This document shows, one piece after another, positions 10,549 through 24,640 of a stretch of DNA of 64,000 nt. The DNA is from Amaurobius ferox (lineage: Eukaryota; Arthropoda; Arachnida; Araneae; Amaurobiidae): positions 128,112,322 to 128,176,321 of the forward strand of contig OX578147.1 in assembly GCA_951213105.1 (NCBI GenBank), in the 5' to 3' direction. Made by a program: the position numbers and the translations under genes. The first letter of the stretch is position 1, and each line of letters starts with the position of its first letter. The notes beneath the pieces are model-generated. The model made no database searches. It saw only the letters and a program-made list of their open reading frames with translations, and had not been told where the DNA came from.

Positions 10549-13535
10549 AAACTTCACTCACTGATAGATTAGTATTTGAAAATTATTACATTAAAAAATA
10601 TAAAACTCTCTTCTCCTATGGCTTAAATCAAATTTATAATAATAATAATGTTATTAACAATAGTTTTGAATACAATTCTAATAAATCTTCAGTATATGAA
10701 CATCTTTTTCAATATTCAAAGTCATCAACATCTAGTAAAAAGCGATATAAGCGTGGCAAAGGAAAAAGTAACTTAAGTAAAACTATTGATTACAATGCAG
10801 ACATTTTGAAATTACAATATAATTATTCTCAAACTTTCAATTCTCTACCTGTTAGAACTTGGTTATATAAAGTTAGAAAATGCAAATTAAGTATTGTTTA
10901 TACTAATTATTTAAAATTAAAATTAACTCATGAGCATTTTAAACATTTATTTTATGATTTGCTTCTTTCACGCACAAATTTCTTAAATTACCACCTTCTC
11001 CATTCACCAAATCCACATACTAAAATAGCTTACTGTGTAATTTCTTTTAAACACCCTATTCTTAATTCTCTTAACTTCAATAATTTATTTGCAAAACATC
11101 AGCACTTGTTACCCGTAAAAGAAATCAAAATACAAAAATCCTGCAAATATAATTTACCAATTGGTAGAACTATTTACAATTACAATGAAGTTTCCAGGAC
11201 ATTAAACTCCGATGACCTTACATCATGTGTATGCAGCAATAAAAATCTTGCCCCTTATGTCAACTCCTCTCATGGACACATTATTACTGGGGATCTCAGT
11301 ATAGTTCATGATGATATACTTATTATGAATAAAGATATTATGATTAAAGATATTATGGATATTATGAATAAAGGGTCAAAATTTCGCATTCCATTCTGCC
11401 ATCACCCTAAACAACTTCTTCAGTCTATATCATTTGATTTTGATAAATTCATATATCAACTTGCTTGTTCACATTCCATTCCTATTGAAGCATTCCATCT
11501 ATGGAAGTATACTACCTTATATCTACTTAAAAATGTCACACACACATTATAAACATTAAATTAACGAAGCCTAGGTATCCTTATAAACAACTCCTATCTA
11601 CTATTAAAGAACTACAACAACATTTTGTCATGACTTATGTAGATAAAGCTTCTAATAATTATGCCATCATTTGTAAAAAATATTATGTTTCTCTGTTACA
11701 GAATTACTTAAAAAATAATCAAATTTTTAAACCCATTAATAATCAGTCTATCAAAATCAAAACTAAAATGCTAAAATTATATACACAATTAAATATTAAT
11801 TGTAAGTTTTTTAAATTTCCTTATGTTACTTTAGTTCCTAAATTCCATAAATCACCTCTCAGTTTTAGAACAGTCACTTGTGGACATAATACCTTTACCA
11901 CTACAGCTAGTAAATACTTGCTTAACTGTTTAAATAGAATTAATGAATCTCTTAAATTTAGGAATTCAGGATACTTCATTTTAAACAATAGTTTTGATTT
12001 AGTAAATCACCTTAGCAAGCTTCCACAAATTCTTGGTTTCCATACCTTTGATTTTAAAGACCTATTTAATACTATTGTCATTAAAGATTTATATAAAGTT
12101 ATTATCTCTCTTTATCAAGACTATCTATCTGCCAATAATGTTACATTTAATGTCAAAACTTTCCTATGCTTTTACACTTTGTGTTATACAACAATTATAT
12201 TATCCAAGGTGATAACGTTTATATACAAACATCTGGTGTACCACAAGGTGGCTGTAGTAGTAGTATACTCGCTAACTTATATCTTTATTATTATGAATGT
12301 CATTTTAACTCTAATTCATATATTATATATAGATATGTTGACGACTTAATTTGTATTATCATTGATGATTCCTATCCAATTAATATTGATTTTTACCCAT
12401 CTAACCTAGAATTAATTCCTAATGAGCCTAGCGTTAGTCTAACTGTAAATTTTTTAGACCTAAATTTAGATACCCTCAATAATCATGTAATCACCAATTT
12501 ATATGACAAAAAAGATTCTTACAACTTCACTATCATAAAGCTGCCATCATATCAATCTTGTAATTCTATTCAATTGTTTAGAAACATCATTTTAAACCAG
12601 CTATTTCGAATACATCGACTTTCTGATCCTCGGTTTCACTTTCTCCACATCAATAATCTTAAACGCATTTGTCAAAATTACCAATATCCGGAAGTATTTG
12701 TAAATAATATTATTAATAATTTCAAATATACCACGTAATCATTTTACACGTGCATTATTTATCTTTGATTGGATAACTCAATTTTGAGAATTCACCCATT
12801 CTTATCACCTAACTTACCACTTGGCCTGAGTCTAATACTGTTTACTATTTTCGAATGACTGTTTTCCACTTTTCCTGAGTCCTATACTGATTACTATTTT
12901 TGAAAGTCTCCATACATATTATGTATCGTTCAAATGTATTCATTCCGGTGCCCACTCGCATTGACGAAGTGAGGTGAAATGCTCAGTCGCTTGTTCAACT
13001 TACACGCGGTGGCAATGCTTGTGAGTTCATATTTCTGTTCGAGGAAGTATTATTTTTCTGATTTGTAATTCAATTGATTTATTTTTCTCCTTCCACTAGC
13101 CAGTAGACAGTTCCAATGGTGTCTATAGTTAAATACTATCGCCATTGTCAGAAACTGGCTATTCTATCGGTTTTAATTCGAATTGTATGGCAGTTCTGAT
13201 GAGAATGCAATTTCAAACTAACCGCCATTTTTGTGTAGTTTCAATTGATTGTTCTCTATGTCTTAATCTTTTATCTTGAGCTAATTATTATTGCCTTTTC
13301 TCATTTTTGCCGTGTTTTATTTTTATTTTTATTTATATTTATATACTTTTACTTGTGAATTTTATATCCTAATATTCTTCTCATCCCCCTTTACCATTGT
13401 AGTTATATGTTGCCTTCTATCTTTATCCTTAGTCTTGGTCTATAGTTACTCATTTGTAACAGATATGCTATTGATGGGTTTTTTTGTACATACAGTAGTT
13501 TATGCGTAATTTTCGCTTAAAATCTTTCAATTTTT
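10549..13535 (+). mobile_element. Second, 5'-truncated Naiad-like PLE
   Basis: A diverged relative of the neighbouring element in opposite orientation. It starts inside the nuclease domain (at the residues matching [10 protein letters not shown]) right after (TA)n, and its approximately 800-bp 3' region again ends at (TA)n. The 3' region shows no clear match to the tail of the first element, so the two belong to different subfamilies. At about 11320-11375 a short phrase around ATTATGAATAAAGATAT is repeated, an in-place expansion. Confidence 0.8.
10551..12738 (+). pseudogene. Naiad-like GIY-YIG/RT ORF, truncated and frameshifted
   Basis: Coding remnant in three pieces: 10551-11552, about 11559-12165, and 12166-12738, each in a different frame from the piece before it. 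The pieces align along their whole length with the intact protein at 7762-10290 (for example CVISFKHPI, the PIGR-IYNYNEVS block, [56 protein letters not shown]). I judge identity as roughly half. The knuckle and the GIY/YIG motifs are missing, but the region after the candidate catalytic Glu is still present. RT motifs B and C are intact; frameshifts near 11552 and 12165 would prevent a full product. Confidence 0.85.
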
Positions 13536-14164
<629 letters not shown>

Positions 14165-15038
14165 TGTCGTGGGACAGTATTGGAATTTTCCTGTCGCCAC
14201 TTCACTTCTAGAAAGTATTACCCCCCCCCCCCCCCCTCTCTCTCCGTGGAAACGGTTGACATTCCATGGCTATGAGTAAGAGACCAGCTGCAGTGGTGAG
14301 AAAATGGCAAAGGACGCTATCTTATTTTTAAATAAAATGGACACCTGCAAGAGGGCTAGAGCCCCCCAATTTTTAGCCAACCCTTGGGAAGGGGCCAAAT
14401 CCAGTGATTCGATGGAGCCCGGCCGCGTCACTGAATTTATGGGTTTTCGAACCTATAGCGGCCAAGCGTCAGTTATGGAGCCGGCCAGGGGGCCGTCCGA
14501 GATCCCGGCGAGGAGAAGAAGAGTTGAGAGAGAACTCAGTTGGTAATTTTCAGAGTTTAGACTGGGTCGTCTAATAACCGACGGATGAGTGCCACCTCGA
14601 TGCCGTCCTGCCGTACCTAAAAGGGGTAAGTCCTTTTGTCCTCTCCCACTGCAGACTGAGTATCAGAGAATATATATTATAATTTAATAAGGAAGTTAAC
14701 TGCCTATCTTGAGGGCTATTATGATATTTAATTTAACTAGAGAGGGGGAAATGATCAGATCGATCATTATCCAATACCTACTTAGTGAATGTAAATAAGT
14801 TCTATGTAATTAAGATGACATTTTGTGGTTTTTAAATTTTAAGTAACAAGTTTTGAATATAAGTATTTTAAAAATAAAAGCTTTATTAACTTTTAATTAG
14901 TATTTATTGTGTGTTCTCGTGATGCATTTTCTAATTAATCAGAACCTGGAGATATGCTCGGTAATCGAGCAAGTGGCGTGCAGAAGTACGATTAACGGCC
15001 AATGTGTAATTGTAAGATTTCAGCGGAGCCACGCCACA
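14165..15038 (+). repeat. 5' LTR
   Basis: Starts TGTCGTGGGACAG and ends GAGCCACGCCACA, imperfect inverted ends (TGTCGTGG against TGTGGCGTGG). It is 874 bp, with a C16 run at 14221-14236 and a polyadenylation signal AATAAA at 14873-14878. An 80-codon ATG frame at 14304-14546 lies within it and recurs unchanged in the 3' LTR; LTR identity alone explains that, so it is not called as a gene. Confidence 0.95.
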
Positions 15039-15043
15039 TATTA

Positions 15044-15061
15044 TGGCGCCGAGACCAGTCT
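15044..15061 (+). promoter_or_regulatory. Candidate primer-binding site
   Basis: TGGCGCCGAGACC begins 5 nt after the LTR. It starts with the TGG expected opposite a tRNA CCA end. I could not assign the tRNA by eye. Confidence 0.5.
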
Positions 15062-15246
15062 TGTGCACAGTTATCAAAGTGCCTCGATTAATATTTGACT
15101 GGATAATGTAATTATTCAAAATTCAAAATTCAGAGAAAATTTTTTTTGTGAAATGAATATGCATCATGGGAAGATCTTTGTAATATTGTAAATAATAAGT
15201 GAGTTAATATTTAATAATTTGAAAGTAGATATAAAAATTGTACAAG

Positions 15247-16311
15247 ATGCCGGATACAAATAGTACAGAAGCGCCCGAGCAGGGAGGCGAAAATCAAAGT
15301 CGTTTACAGGGGTTAACATTTTTACTTGGGGTATTCGAAGGAAATGCTGAAACAGACTGTAAAATATTTTTCGACCAATTTGATTCGATAGCCAAGCTAG
15401 GAAAATGGACCGAACCAGAAAAACTCGTAGTATTAAAGTCGCGTTTAAAGGGAAATGCACTAAAATTCCTAGCGAGTTCGCCGGAATTACGTAAAGAAAA
15501 TTCGTACGAAGTACTAAAGGAAAGGCTACTAGAATTTTTTTCACAGAGGACTAGCATAACGACCCGCCAAATACAATTTACTCTAACTAAACAATTTGAA
15601 GGTGAGAGCGTTAAGGCATTAGCACACAGAATCAAATGTATCACGCTGACTTATCTAGAAAGTGCAGGTGATTTGAGTAGCGAGGAGTCGAAAAAAATCA
15701 TTGACCAATTAAGACTAGGAAAATTTTTGGACGCACTAAACACGCAAATTAAGAGAGAGGTGCTAAAAGCAAACCCGTTATCCTTCGAAGCGGCGATTGT
15801 AATAGCAGAAAATATTGAAAACGCAATAGCAATTTCTCCACCTGAAACAGAAGCTGTAAACAATATTTTCGCGCACCCTGGACCACCGGCTTTACAAACG
15901 GAAATCGAAAAACTACGAAAAGAACAGGAAAATGCTAACAGATATTTGTTAGAAACATTAGGCGAACAAATTAACGCACTTAGATTGGAACAAAACACAC
16001 CTAAAGCTAGAACTTCTAATAATAATATCCCTAATGATATGTTTTGTCTATTTTGCGGACGCACAAACCATCTGATGATAAATTGTAGACTATATAACCG
16101 GGAAAATGAAATGCGTAGATCCCAGAGTTCACGCCCACAGCAGTTTAACAACCAGAGCGAAAGGCAATATACGCAAAGTGAAAGGCAGGGGCCAGCTAAC
16201 AATTTCCCCCGCGGAGAATACGCAAGGCGAAATCCGGGATTTTCACGTACATTTAGAGGAAATAGGTACAATGAGAGACAAAATACATTCCCCAGAAGAG
16301 CTTTAAACTAG
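15247..16311 (+). CDS. gag: Gag polyprotein of the LTR element
   Basis: A 354-residue structural protein expected to form the particle and package element RNA. The start chosen is the first ATG of the frame, in the context ACAAGATGCC; the frame is open 3 codons upstream without an ATG. Residues about 20-185 form an alpha-helical gag-like domain (FEGNAETDCKIFFDQFD, then LVVLKSRLKGNALKFL). A CCHC zinc knuckle follows at C267, C270, H275 and C280 (C-x2-C-x4-H-x4-C), then a basic, Gln/Asn/Arg-rich tail. The ORF is intact. Its stop codon sits directly after the slippery heptamer at 16302-16308. Assignment to gag is secure from the knuckle and position; the exact family branch is not determined. 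Confidence 0.9.
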   Translation: MPDTNSTEAPEQGGENQSRLQGLTFLLGVFEGNAETDCKIFFDQFDSIAKLGKWTEPEKLVVLKSRLKGNALKFLASSPELRKENSYEVLKERLLEFFSQRTSITTRQIQFTLTKQFEGESVKALAHRIKCITLTYLESAGDLSSEESKKIIDQLRLGKFLDALNTQIKREVLKANPLSFEAAIVIAENIENAIAISPPETEAVNNIFAHPGPPALQTEIEKLRKEQENANRYLLETLGEQINALRLEQNTPKARTSNNNIPNDMFCLFCGRTNHLMINCRLYNRENEMRRSQSSRPQQFNNQSERQYTQSERQGPANNFPRGEYARRNPGFSRTFRGNRYNERQNTFPRRALN

Positions 16312-16353
16312 AGAGGGGCGGCAATTATCATAAACTCCCAGAACACCCGCCCC
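16302..16353 (+). promoter_or_regulatory. Programmed -1 ribosomal frameshift site
   Basis: The slippery heptamer T TTA AAC (16302-16308) lies in the correct gag register (codons TTA AAC) immediately before the gag stop TAG. After a 6-nt spacer comes a stem GGGGCGG (16315-16321) pairing perfectly with CCGCCCC (16347-16353) across a 25-nt loop. The pol frame is open from 16275, so slippage by -1 joins gag to pol. This is the classical heptamer-spacer-structure layout. Confidence 0.88.
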
Positions 16354-17669
16354 AGTTAAGTTACGATGGATTTGGTTATGTTGATAACCAGGGAGAAATA
16401 AAGAATGTACAAATTCATAAGGATAGGAGGGTGTGTAAATACAGAAGTAAATATGGGAACCGGTACATTTTGACTGTGGTATGTCATTTTAGCAGGCACG
16501 CGGAACTTTATCCGATAGATAATATTACGGCGGACACCATTGCAACAAAATTAATTACGTATGTAACTACTTACGGCAAAAGTGAATTTGTGTTGACGGA
16601 CCGCGGGAGCCAATTTACTAGCCAATTATTCAAAGCTATACTTGATAAACTAGATATACATGCAAAATTAACTTCAGCAGCGAATCCGAGAACAAACGGA
16701 ATCTCAGAAAGAATTAATTCAGCCATAAAACGTGCAATCGAGTGTTACAAACAAGACGATTGGGAAACAGCCGTAGGAATTCATAAAGCATGTTATAATG
16801 CAGTAGACCACCCAGCCACAGGTATGTCACCGAACTTCTTGTTCTTTTCACGGGATCTACCATTATTTATGGACATCGTACCAAATAACGCCGAAGAGAC
16901 TCAAAATTATATACGAAATCAACCTCAAAAGCTGGAAACTATGGCCGTAGCATACAAACAAGCCTACGAAAATTTAATCCGCACACAAGAGATACAGGAG
17001 GAAAAATATTTACAAAAAGCAAAATTTAGAAAACTAGAATTAGGCCAAAAAGTTTTTGTCAAAAACATTCCAAACTTCGGAAAAAAACGTTTTAGAGGCC
17101 CGTATAGAATAATAGAAAAACTAACAACCCACTTATTTTTATTAAAACTAATTAAAGATCCTAGGGCAAAGCCAATCAAAATAAATATAAATCGGATATA
17201 TGAAATGCCTGATAGGAGACCGCATTTATTGCATGAAACACAGTTCGACGCGGAAAGCCAACCGTTTACGGGAAGATACGCTCAGAGCGTCTTACAAAAC
17301 ATTGCGCCGGAGATAAGCGTTGCCACCGTGAAGGCGAATGATAGCTCCTTCGAGGACATTCTCCCATTTCAACTCGAATTGGAAGAAAGCCTCTCTCCGA
17401 GGAGGGAAACGGAAGTCCGCTCCCCCCTCCCGCCAGAACAGATTCAAGAGAGACAGCAAAGCGTCGCAGACAGATCGGTAGAAGGGCCTGGTCAACCGAC
17501 TATTACTATCACAGAGAATACAACGAACACTGACAAAGTTAGCTCAAATAATTTAAATAATCCCCAAGAGGAGGAGAATGTAGAAAATATACATGAACAG
17601 AAATCAACCGTTTACGGGAGAGTATTTCGCAACTCTCATTATAATCTGAGGCCACGGAAAATAAAATAA
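16308..17669 (+). pseudogene. pol: Pol remnant: integrase only, protease-RT-RNase H deleted
   Basis: The frame entered by -1 shifting carries about 40 residues of pre-protease sequence (YDGFGYVDNQGEIKNV) and then jumps into the integrase core. About 2 kb or more that should code protease, RT and RNase H is missing. The core shows VLTDRGSQFTS with Asp at 16599-16601 and TNGISERIN with Glu at 16707-16709, 35 residues apart as in DD35E. The first catalytic Asp, expected in the VVxHFSRHAELYP motif, is Cys (codon 16482-16484), so catalysis is probably lost. A C-terminal domain with KRFRGPYRI follows, then a Glu/Pro-rich tail ending in YNLRPRKIK. The reading frame itself is free of stops. Confidence 0.85.
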
Positions 17670-20138
17670 CATGAATAGGTCAGTGGAAAATAATTTAAAG
17701 TTACACGTAGGTCACGTAAATATAAGTTAAAATAATACCGATAAAATAAATTCAGAGTAAAAATTATCTCAGTAAAGACTTAGAGGAGTAAAACGAAATG
17801 TAACAAGAATTTTTTATGATTAACGTGCCATTATAAATAATATTTAAAGAAATAACCGTAAAAGTGAGGCAATTAAATTAAACTTTCACGTAATTTAAAA
17901 ACTTAGGGAGTTAAGGTAAGATAAACTGAGATGCAGGCGTCTAAAGTTTAAATGACCGGACAGACAGAGCGATCGGCTGTCAGTCGAACAACCTAAGCAA
18001 ATCTTATTCCTAAAATAAGTAATTTAAACTTTAAGTAAGCAAATCTAAGCACCCAAGCGAAGCAAGTACATTAAACTGTCATCCTAAATAAATAATAACA
18101 GTAATTTCACTCACAGAGCTTCCAGAAAATTAATATGTGTAATCCAATTTGTGAAAATCCGTTGTGCAACACACAAAGAGAAGGCACACTGCCGCGTTGA
18201 CTTTGAATTTTTTTTCGACTCTACTCGCTCCTGTCACATGACAAGCGGAAGCAAATCACGTACGCGGTTTCAATTAGAGAGAATTACCGCAGGACAGAAT
18301 TCAAGACATCGTCTGTTATTGGCCCACGTAAAGAAAGAAAAGAGAAAAAAAACTTGTGTCAGGTCGTACGAAAAGTGACCGCTGCTAGCATAGAAAGTAT
18401 ATTGCGGTACAGGCCTTTGCCAGGGATTGCTTTTAAACCGGACAGCCGGGTGTTATGTAAGGAGGGGAATCAAAAATTAATTGGAAATGGTTAGAGAATT
18501 AAGTAGTAATTAGAGATTATTATTAGAAATGAATAAAAGAAATGGGTAGAGAATTAAGTTGAAATTTGTAGAAATAATTAGAAATGAATAAAGAAATGGG
18601 TTAGAGAATTAAGTAGAAATTAGTACAGAAGTGATTAGAGGATGGAGTAAAGTAATTGGTTAAGACTGAATTGAGAAATGATTAGAGGATTAATTAGAAA
18701 TGATTAGAGAAATTAATTAGGAATGAATAAAGAAATGGTTAGAGAATTAAGTAGAAATTAGTAGAAAAATTATTAGGAATGAATAGAGAAATTATTAGAG
18801 GATTAATTAGAAATGATTAGAGAAATTAATTAGAAATGAATAGAGAAATGGTTAGAGAATTAAGTAGAAATTAGTAGAAAAATTATTAGGAATGAATAGA
18901 GAAATGGTTAGAGGATAGATTGTGGTGATTGATTAAGGTCTAGAATGAAATAAGACATTTAAGAGAGCTCTTGTAAATAAGAATAAATAATTCTTAAGAA
19001 AACAAACATTCCTTGTTCAATAAGAATTTCTATAAAGAATATGTATATAAATGATTAATGTAAAATAAAGGTGATTAAGATAAAATAAATGTATTTAATG
19101 TAAAATAAGTAGGTTAAGAATGTAGAAAACATTAAAAGTTAAATGTTCTCTGGTACAATGCAGTGGACAGAGTTCAAGGACTCCAAAGCTCCTAAGTCTA
19201 GTTGTATATTAAAGTACGAATAGAATGTCTAATCTGAAATTACATCAGCTTTTTTTATATTGATAAAGTACATTGTGGAAAAAAAAAAACTATGTGCATT
19301 TACATACCCTAACTATGATTACTGCAGAAGTTTGCAGACACGGATCCGGTCTTCAAAAAACGAAAGTTGCCATTATAAAGACGTTTGCAGCAACAAAGGC
19401 GTAGTTTTACAGCTCACATAAGCCTTTACCAGCACATGTATGCAGCATCATTAACCGAAAACGAAATCATGCCTCCTTGGACCAAAGGGTACCAAACAAT
19501 GCAACTTCATTTTCATCGTTTAGTGCAACGTTGTAATGCAACTGCATTTTTATCGTTTAATGCAACGTCTTAGTGCAACTCCATGTTCGCAGTGTTAAGT
19601 GCAACGTCATTTACACAGTTTTAGTGCAACTTCTTTTTATAAAGTGATGTCACAGCTGATCCTGCTCAGAGAATATTCCTTCCATATGGAATATCACTAA
19701 TTTTGCCACAGCCTACAGAACAATATCAATCCTTTAGTGTATAATGTGAACGAACAATTGTTCCCAATTCATGTGTTCTCATGACAAACTTTCATATTTT
19801 GTGAACACAAGTAACAGACTGGAAAGTACAATCAGTATGCTACATTAGACAGTGACAATATTTACGCCAACGGACAGTGACAATATTTATACCATACGGA
19901 CAGGGACAATCTCGCACCTTAATTAGTCCTTGGACATACATGGAGAGACAGAATATTTCCATACCTATAGGGCGTGTCATTATGTATATAATTTAATGTA
20001 TAATTTTATTGTTAAATGTTATTGTTATCTCTGTTTATATATGTATTCTGTGCATAATTTGTAACCCTTTATTCTTTTGGTAGTTTAAGCTTTTGAAAAA
20101 GAAACTTGGTTTCTTTTCCCTTGTTTGGGGGAAGCCAG
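17670..20138 (+). other. 3' non-coding region of the LTR element
   Basis: No env-like or other ORF of note in about 2.5 kb. From about 18465 to 18960 a phrase like GAATTAAGTAGAAATTAGTAG alternates with GAATGAATAGAGAAATG in an imperfect tandem array of about 60 bp. At 19499-19640 the phrase TAGTGCAAC is repeated, and near 19850-19910 GGACAGTGACAATATTTA occurs twice. A purine tract (GGGGGAAG, about 20126-20133) just before the 3' LTR may act as the polypurine primer. Confidence 0.6.
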
Positions 20139-22005
<1,867 letters not shown>

Positions 22006-22330
22006 AGGTCTTTTATTTAAAACATCCTAAAAGGCGTAGAAAACATATATTAAAAACTGCCAGAGCGCTTTCGGACGTATATACGCCCTTTATCAATGGC
22101 TACATGAATAGTAAAAACATGGAATGTTTATGTATATAGCGACCAGTTTAAAGCAAATTTGCATAAAAATATAAAATGGTAAATGAACTTACTACAGAAT
22201 AATACAAGAAATATACACGGAAATTACAAAATTTAGTTTAAACGCTTTCAAATTTAAAAAAAAATATTACAAGAAAAGAACTAATACAAATTTTGGAAAA
22301 ACGTCAAGCTTGATTTTCCTGAAAATGACG

Positions 22331-24503
22331 TCACAAATAACTATTAAGAGGTTTGAATTGCATAGAGTCAAGAATAAGTCGCCAAGCATAACTTAAAATT
22401 TGAACGGGATCAAAATTACAAATCGACTCACGGTAAATATAAAAAATCTGATGTGGGCAACACATGACTTTCCTTATATAATGTAATGAATTTTCTACTT
22501 TTACAGTAAAAAATATGTTTTTCTTATAGTAGATACTAATATTCTTTCCAAGATATTGAATTTTCGACAATTAGTCGTCATTTTCATTGATTTAGCGTCA
22601 TTTTTATCCATTTGGCGAGATTTTCGTTAATTTGGCAACATTTCAAAAAGTCGCCAAGTTGGCGACATTCCGTCAAATTAGTCGCCAAAATCTCGCCAAG
22701 CGTTATTATGGATGAAGAAATAAGTTATTCTTACAGCAGACAAATGACTATTGGCGTTCAAATACAAAAGTATTACTCAAAGTATCTTTTTCCATGAATG
22801 GAACGAGCTAGATCCACGAGAATGATGTCACCCAATTTATCGTATGGTATTACATATGAAAAGTGAACACGTTTCTCAATAGGAAATATATTTTTTTTAT
22901 TTTATGTGACTTTTTGATAATTTTTTTGAAAAATGTGCAATATCTCGAGAACGGTTTGTGTTAGCGTTCTAAAATGTATGCCAATCGTTTATTAATGAAA
23001 AATTACATAAGAAATGTCTATTTGCGTAACTTTATTAGTGGTTTTGATTTTTTGACGATTTTTTCAAAATTTTATTCGAAAATTTAGGAGGGTTTTGAAC
23101 ATTCGATTGCGTATAAAAACAATAGGCTTCCAGTGTTTACGGATTGTGATTTTTGTACCAAATTTGGTTTGAATCGGTCCATTCGTTCGTCAGTTATCGT
23201 CTCCACAGACTCACTGACACACACACACACACACAGACATCACTTCAAAAATGTTTGATTCGTGATCAGGGATGCTTGAAACGTGTTGTCCCGTCGAAAA
23301 CTAAATTTCGAATTTTCGACCCCGTCACAATACTTTCCTTATACATTATGTATATAAGGAAAGTAATAAACAGGGATTTATAAAGAAGAATACTACGTGG
23401 ATGGTTACAACGAACTAAAAGGAAAGTGTTTTCAAAAACGGGCAGAAATTTATCATTAACCACATATTGAGCAAGAGCCGTAGAAAGTTTACCACATTTG
23501 ACTTCGCGAGCGTGTTCTGCTAAACGGATGCCAACAGTACGTTTTGTACTACCAATGTAAAATTTATAGTCACCAGCAGGGGATTACAGGGGAACGACAT
23601 ACACCCCAGCAAAGCTTTTAAAGTCATAAAAATTCCCAAGTTTATCGGATCGAATACGATTAAATAAAGTGGTAATATTAGAGTGAGCAGGTTTGAAATC
23701 AAATTCATGACAGAAAATAATACAAGGACGGAAAATCTTAGGATGGTAAGGAACACTAGATTTATGGACTAAACGATCTTTAATAGCAGCAAGTTTAGTA
23801 TCAAACTGAGTAAATTTAAAGCGAACGTGGGCGAAAATTTTATAAATAAATTCAAAAGAATAAGCAGCCTCATGGCCAAGTTTAAAAATAAAATTAATTT
23901 CATCAGTCAAAGCAGGGATAGAAAAGCAAACATTAAATGCGCGATTAAAATACGCGTTAAAAGAGACTTTTTTTAGAGGATACGGGATGGAAAGAATTAG
24001 CTGGGATACAGGAGTTAGTAAAAATAGATTTACGGAAAACGGAAGTATGAAAAAACCAAAATCAGAACGGGTGACCGGAACATCAAGGAAAGACAAGGAA
24101 CAGTTTGATTCATGCTCAACAGTAAATTTAATCGAAGGGTAAAAATCATTAACTTTATCCAAAAGGCGAAGGAGATGATTTAAATCATGATCCCAAATAA
24201 TAAAAATATCATCCACGTAACGGCACCAAAGAATAGGTTTAATCGTTAAAAAAGGCAAAACATCATTCTCGAGCTCCTGCAAAACGGCCTCCGCTAAAAT
24301 ACCAGATAAAGGGCTACCCATAGGGGCGCCAGACGTTTGCAAGAAAACAGCGTCACGGAAAGCAAAGTAATTTGTCTCCTTAATAATATTCAAGGCAGAA
24401 GTGATTGCGTCGATAGCGGGGTTTTTAAATTGGTGACTATGAAGTTTTTTGGCAAAAATGTCAATAGCAATGTCTGAAGTTTTTTGGCAATAATATCGAT
24501 AGC
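22331..24503 (-). pseudogene. PLE reverse transcriptase with C-terminal GIY-YIG, broken
   Basis: Read on the minus strand: RT motif B (QTSGAPMGSPLSG) and catalytic YVDD (in WCRYVDDIFIIW), then SLSFLDVPVTR, a linker, and a C-terminal GIY-YIG domain (GVYVVP, then KFYIGSTKRTVGIRLAEH). A single in-frame TAA at 23584-23586 lies between GVYVVP and the YIG half. The nuclease is then split by repeat family B. Its C-terminal part (YRESICNF...ILSYAWRLIL, ending in a TGA at 22331-22333) continues on the far side at 22331-22440. Near 24440-24495 a phrase of about 37 bp around GACATTGCTATTGA is duplicated. This is the domain order of classical PLEs, opposite to the protein at 7762-10290. Confidence 0.85.
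22446..23365 (+). repeat. Dispersed repeat family B, full copy, nested in a PLE
   Basis: Starts ATCTGATGTGGGCAACACAT and ends with the hairpin CTTTCCTTATACATT / TATATAAGGAAAGTA. Near its right end is a (CA)n tract with GACATCACTTC. It contains a long internal near-palindrome at 22613-22700 (TGGCGAGATTTTCG against CGCCAAAATCTCGCC around TCGCCAAGTTGGCGA). Non-coding. Confidence 0.85.
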
Positions 24504-24640
24504 AATGTCTGCTGAAAATTTCATTAATTTACTTTTTAAAACTAAATTTAATCCTAATAGTACTCTCCATAGTTTTGATGACGTTTCCCTTTTCCCTAGT
24601 ATCCCCGTTGACATGGCTTGTATTACACTAGCTGAAATAC
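24496..24640 (+). pseudogene. Inverted 5' fragment of the PLE RT
   Basis: The plus strand codes KTKFNPNSTLHSF, then DDVSLFPSIPVDMACITLAEI, matching PLE RT motif A (usually SFDVVSLFTNIP). In a normal element this would lie upstream, on the same strand as the YVDD part. The right boundary is blurred by the phrase AGCTGAAATACTAATAGACC, also found in family C. Confidence 0.75.

Noticed and set aside
12950..13240. Possible hammerhead ribozyme in the 3' region of the second Naiad-like element
   Set aside because: PLEs often carry hammerheads and CTGATGAG occurs at about 13196, but no GAAA core and matching stems were found around it.
14304..14546. 80-codon ATG frame present in both LTRs
   Set aside because: The LTRs look identical, so conservation between them says nothing about selection; no recognised domain.
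15651..16271. 206-codon frame antisense to gag
   Set aside because: Shadow of the gag reading frame; no independent motif.
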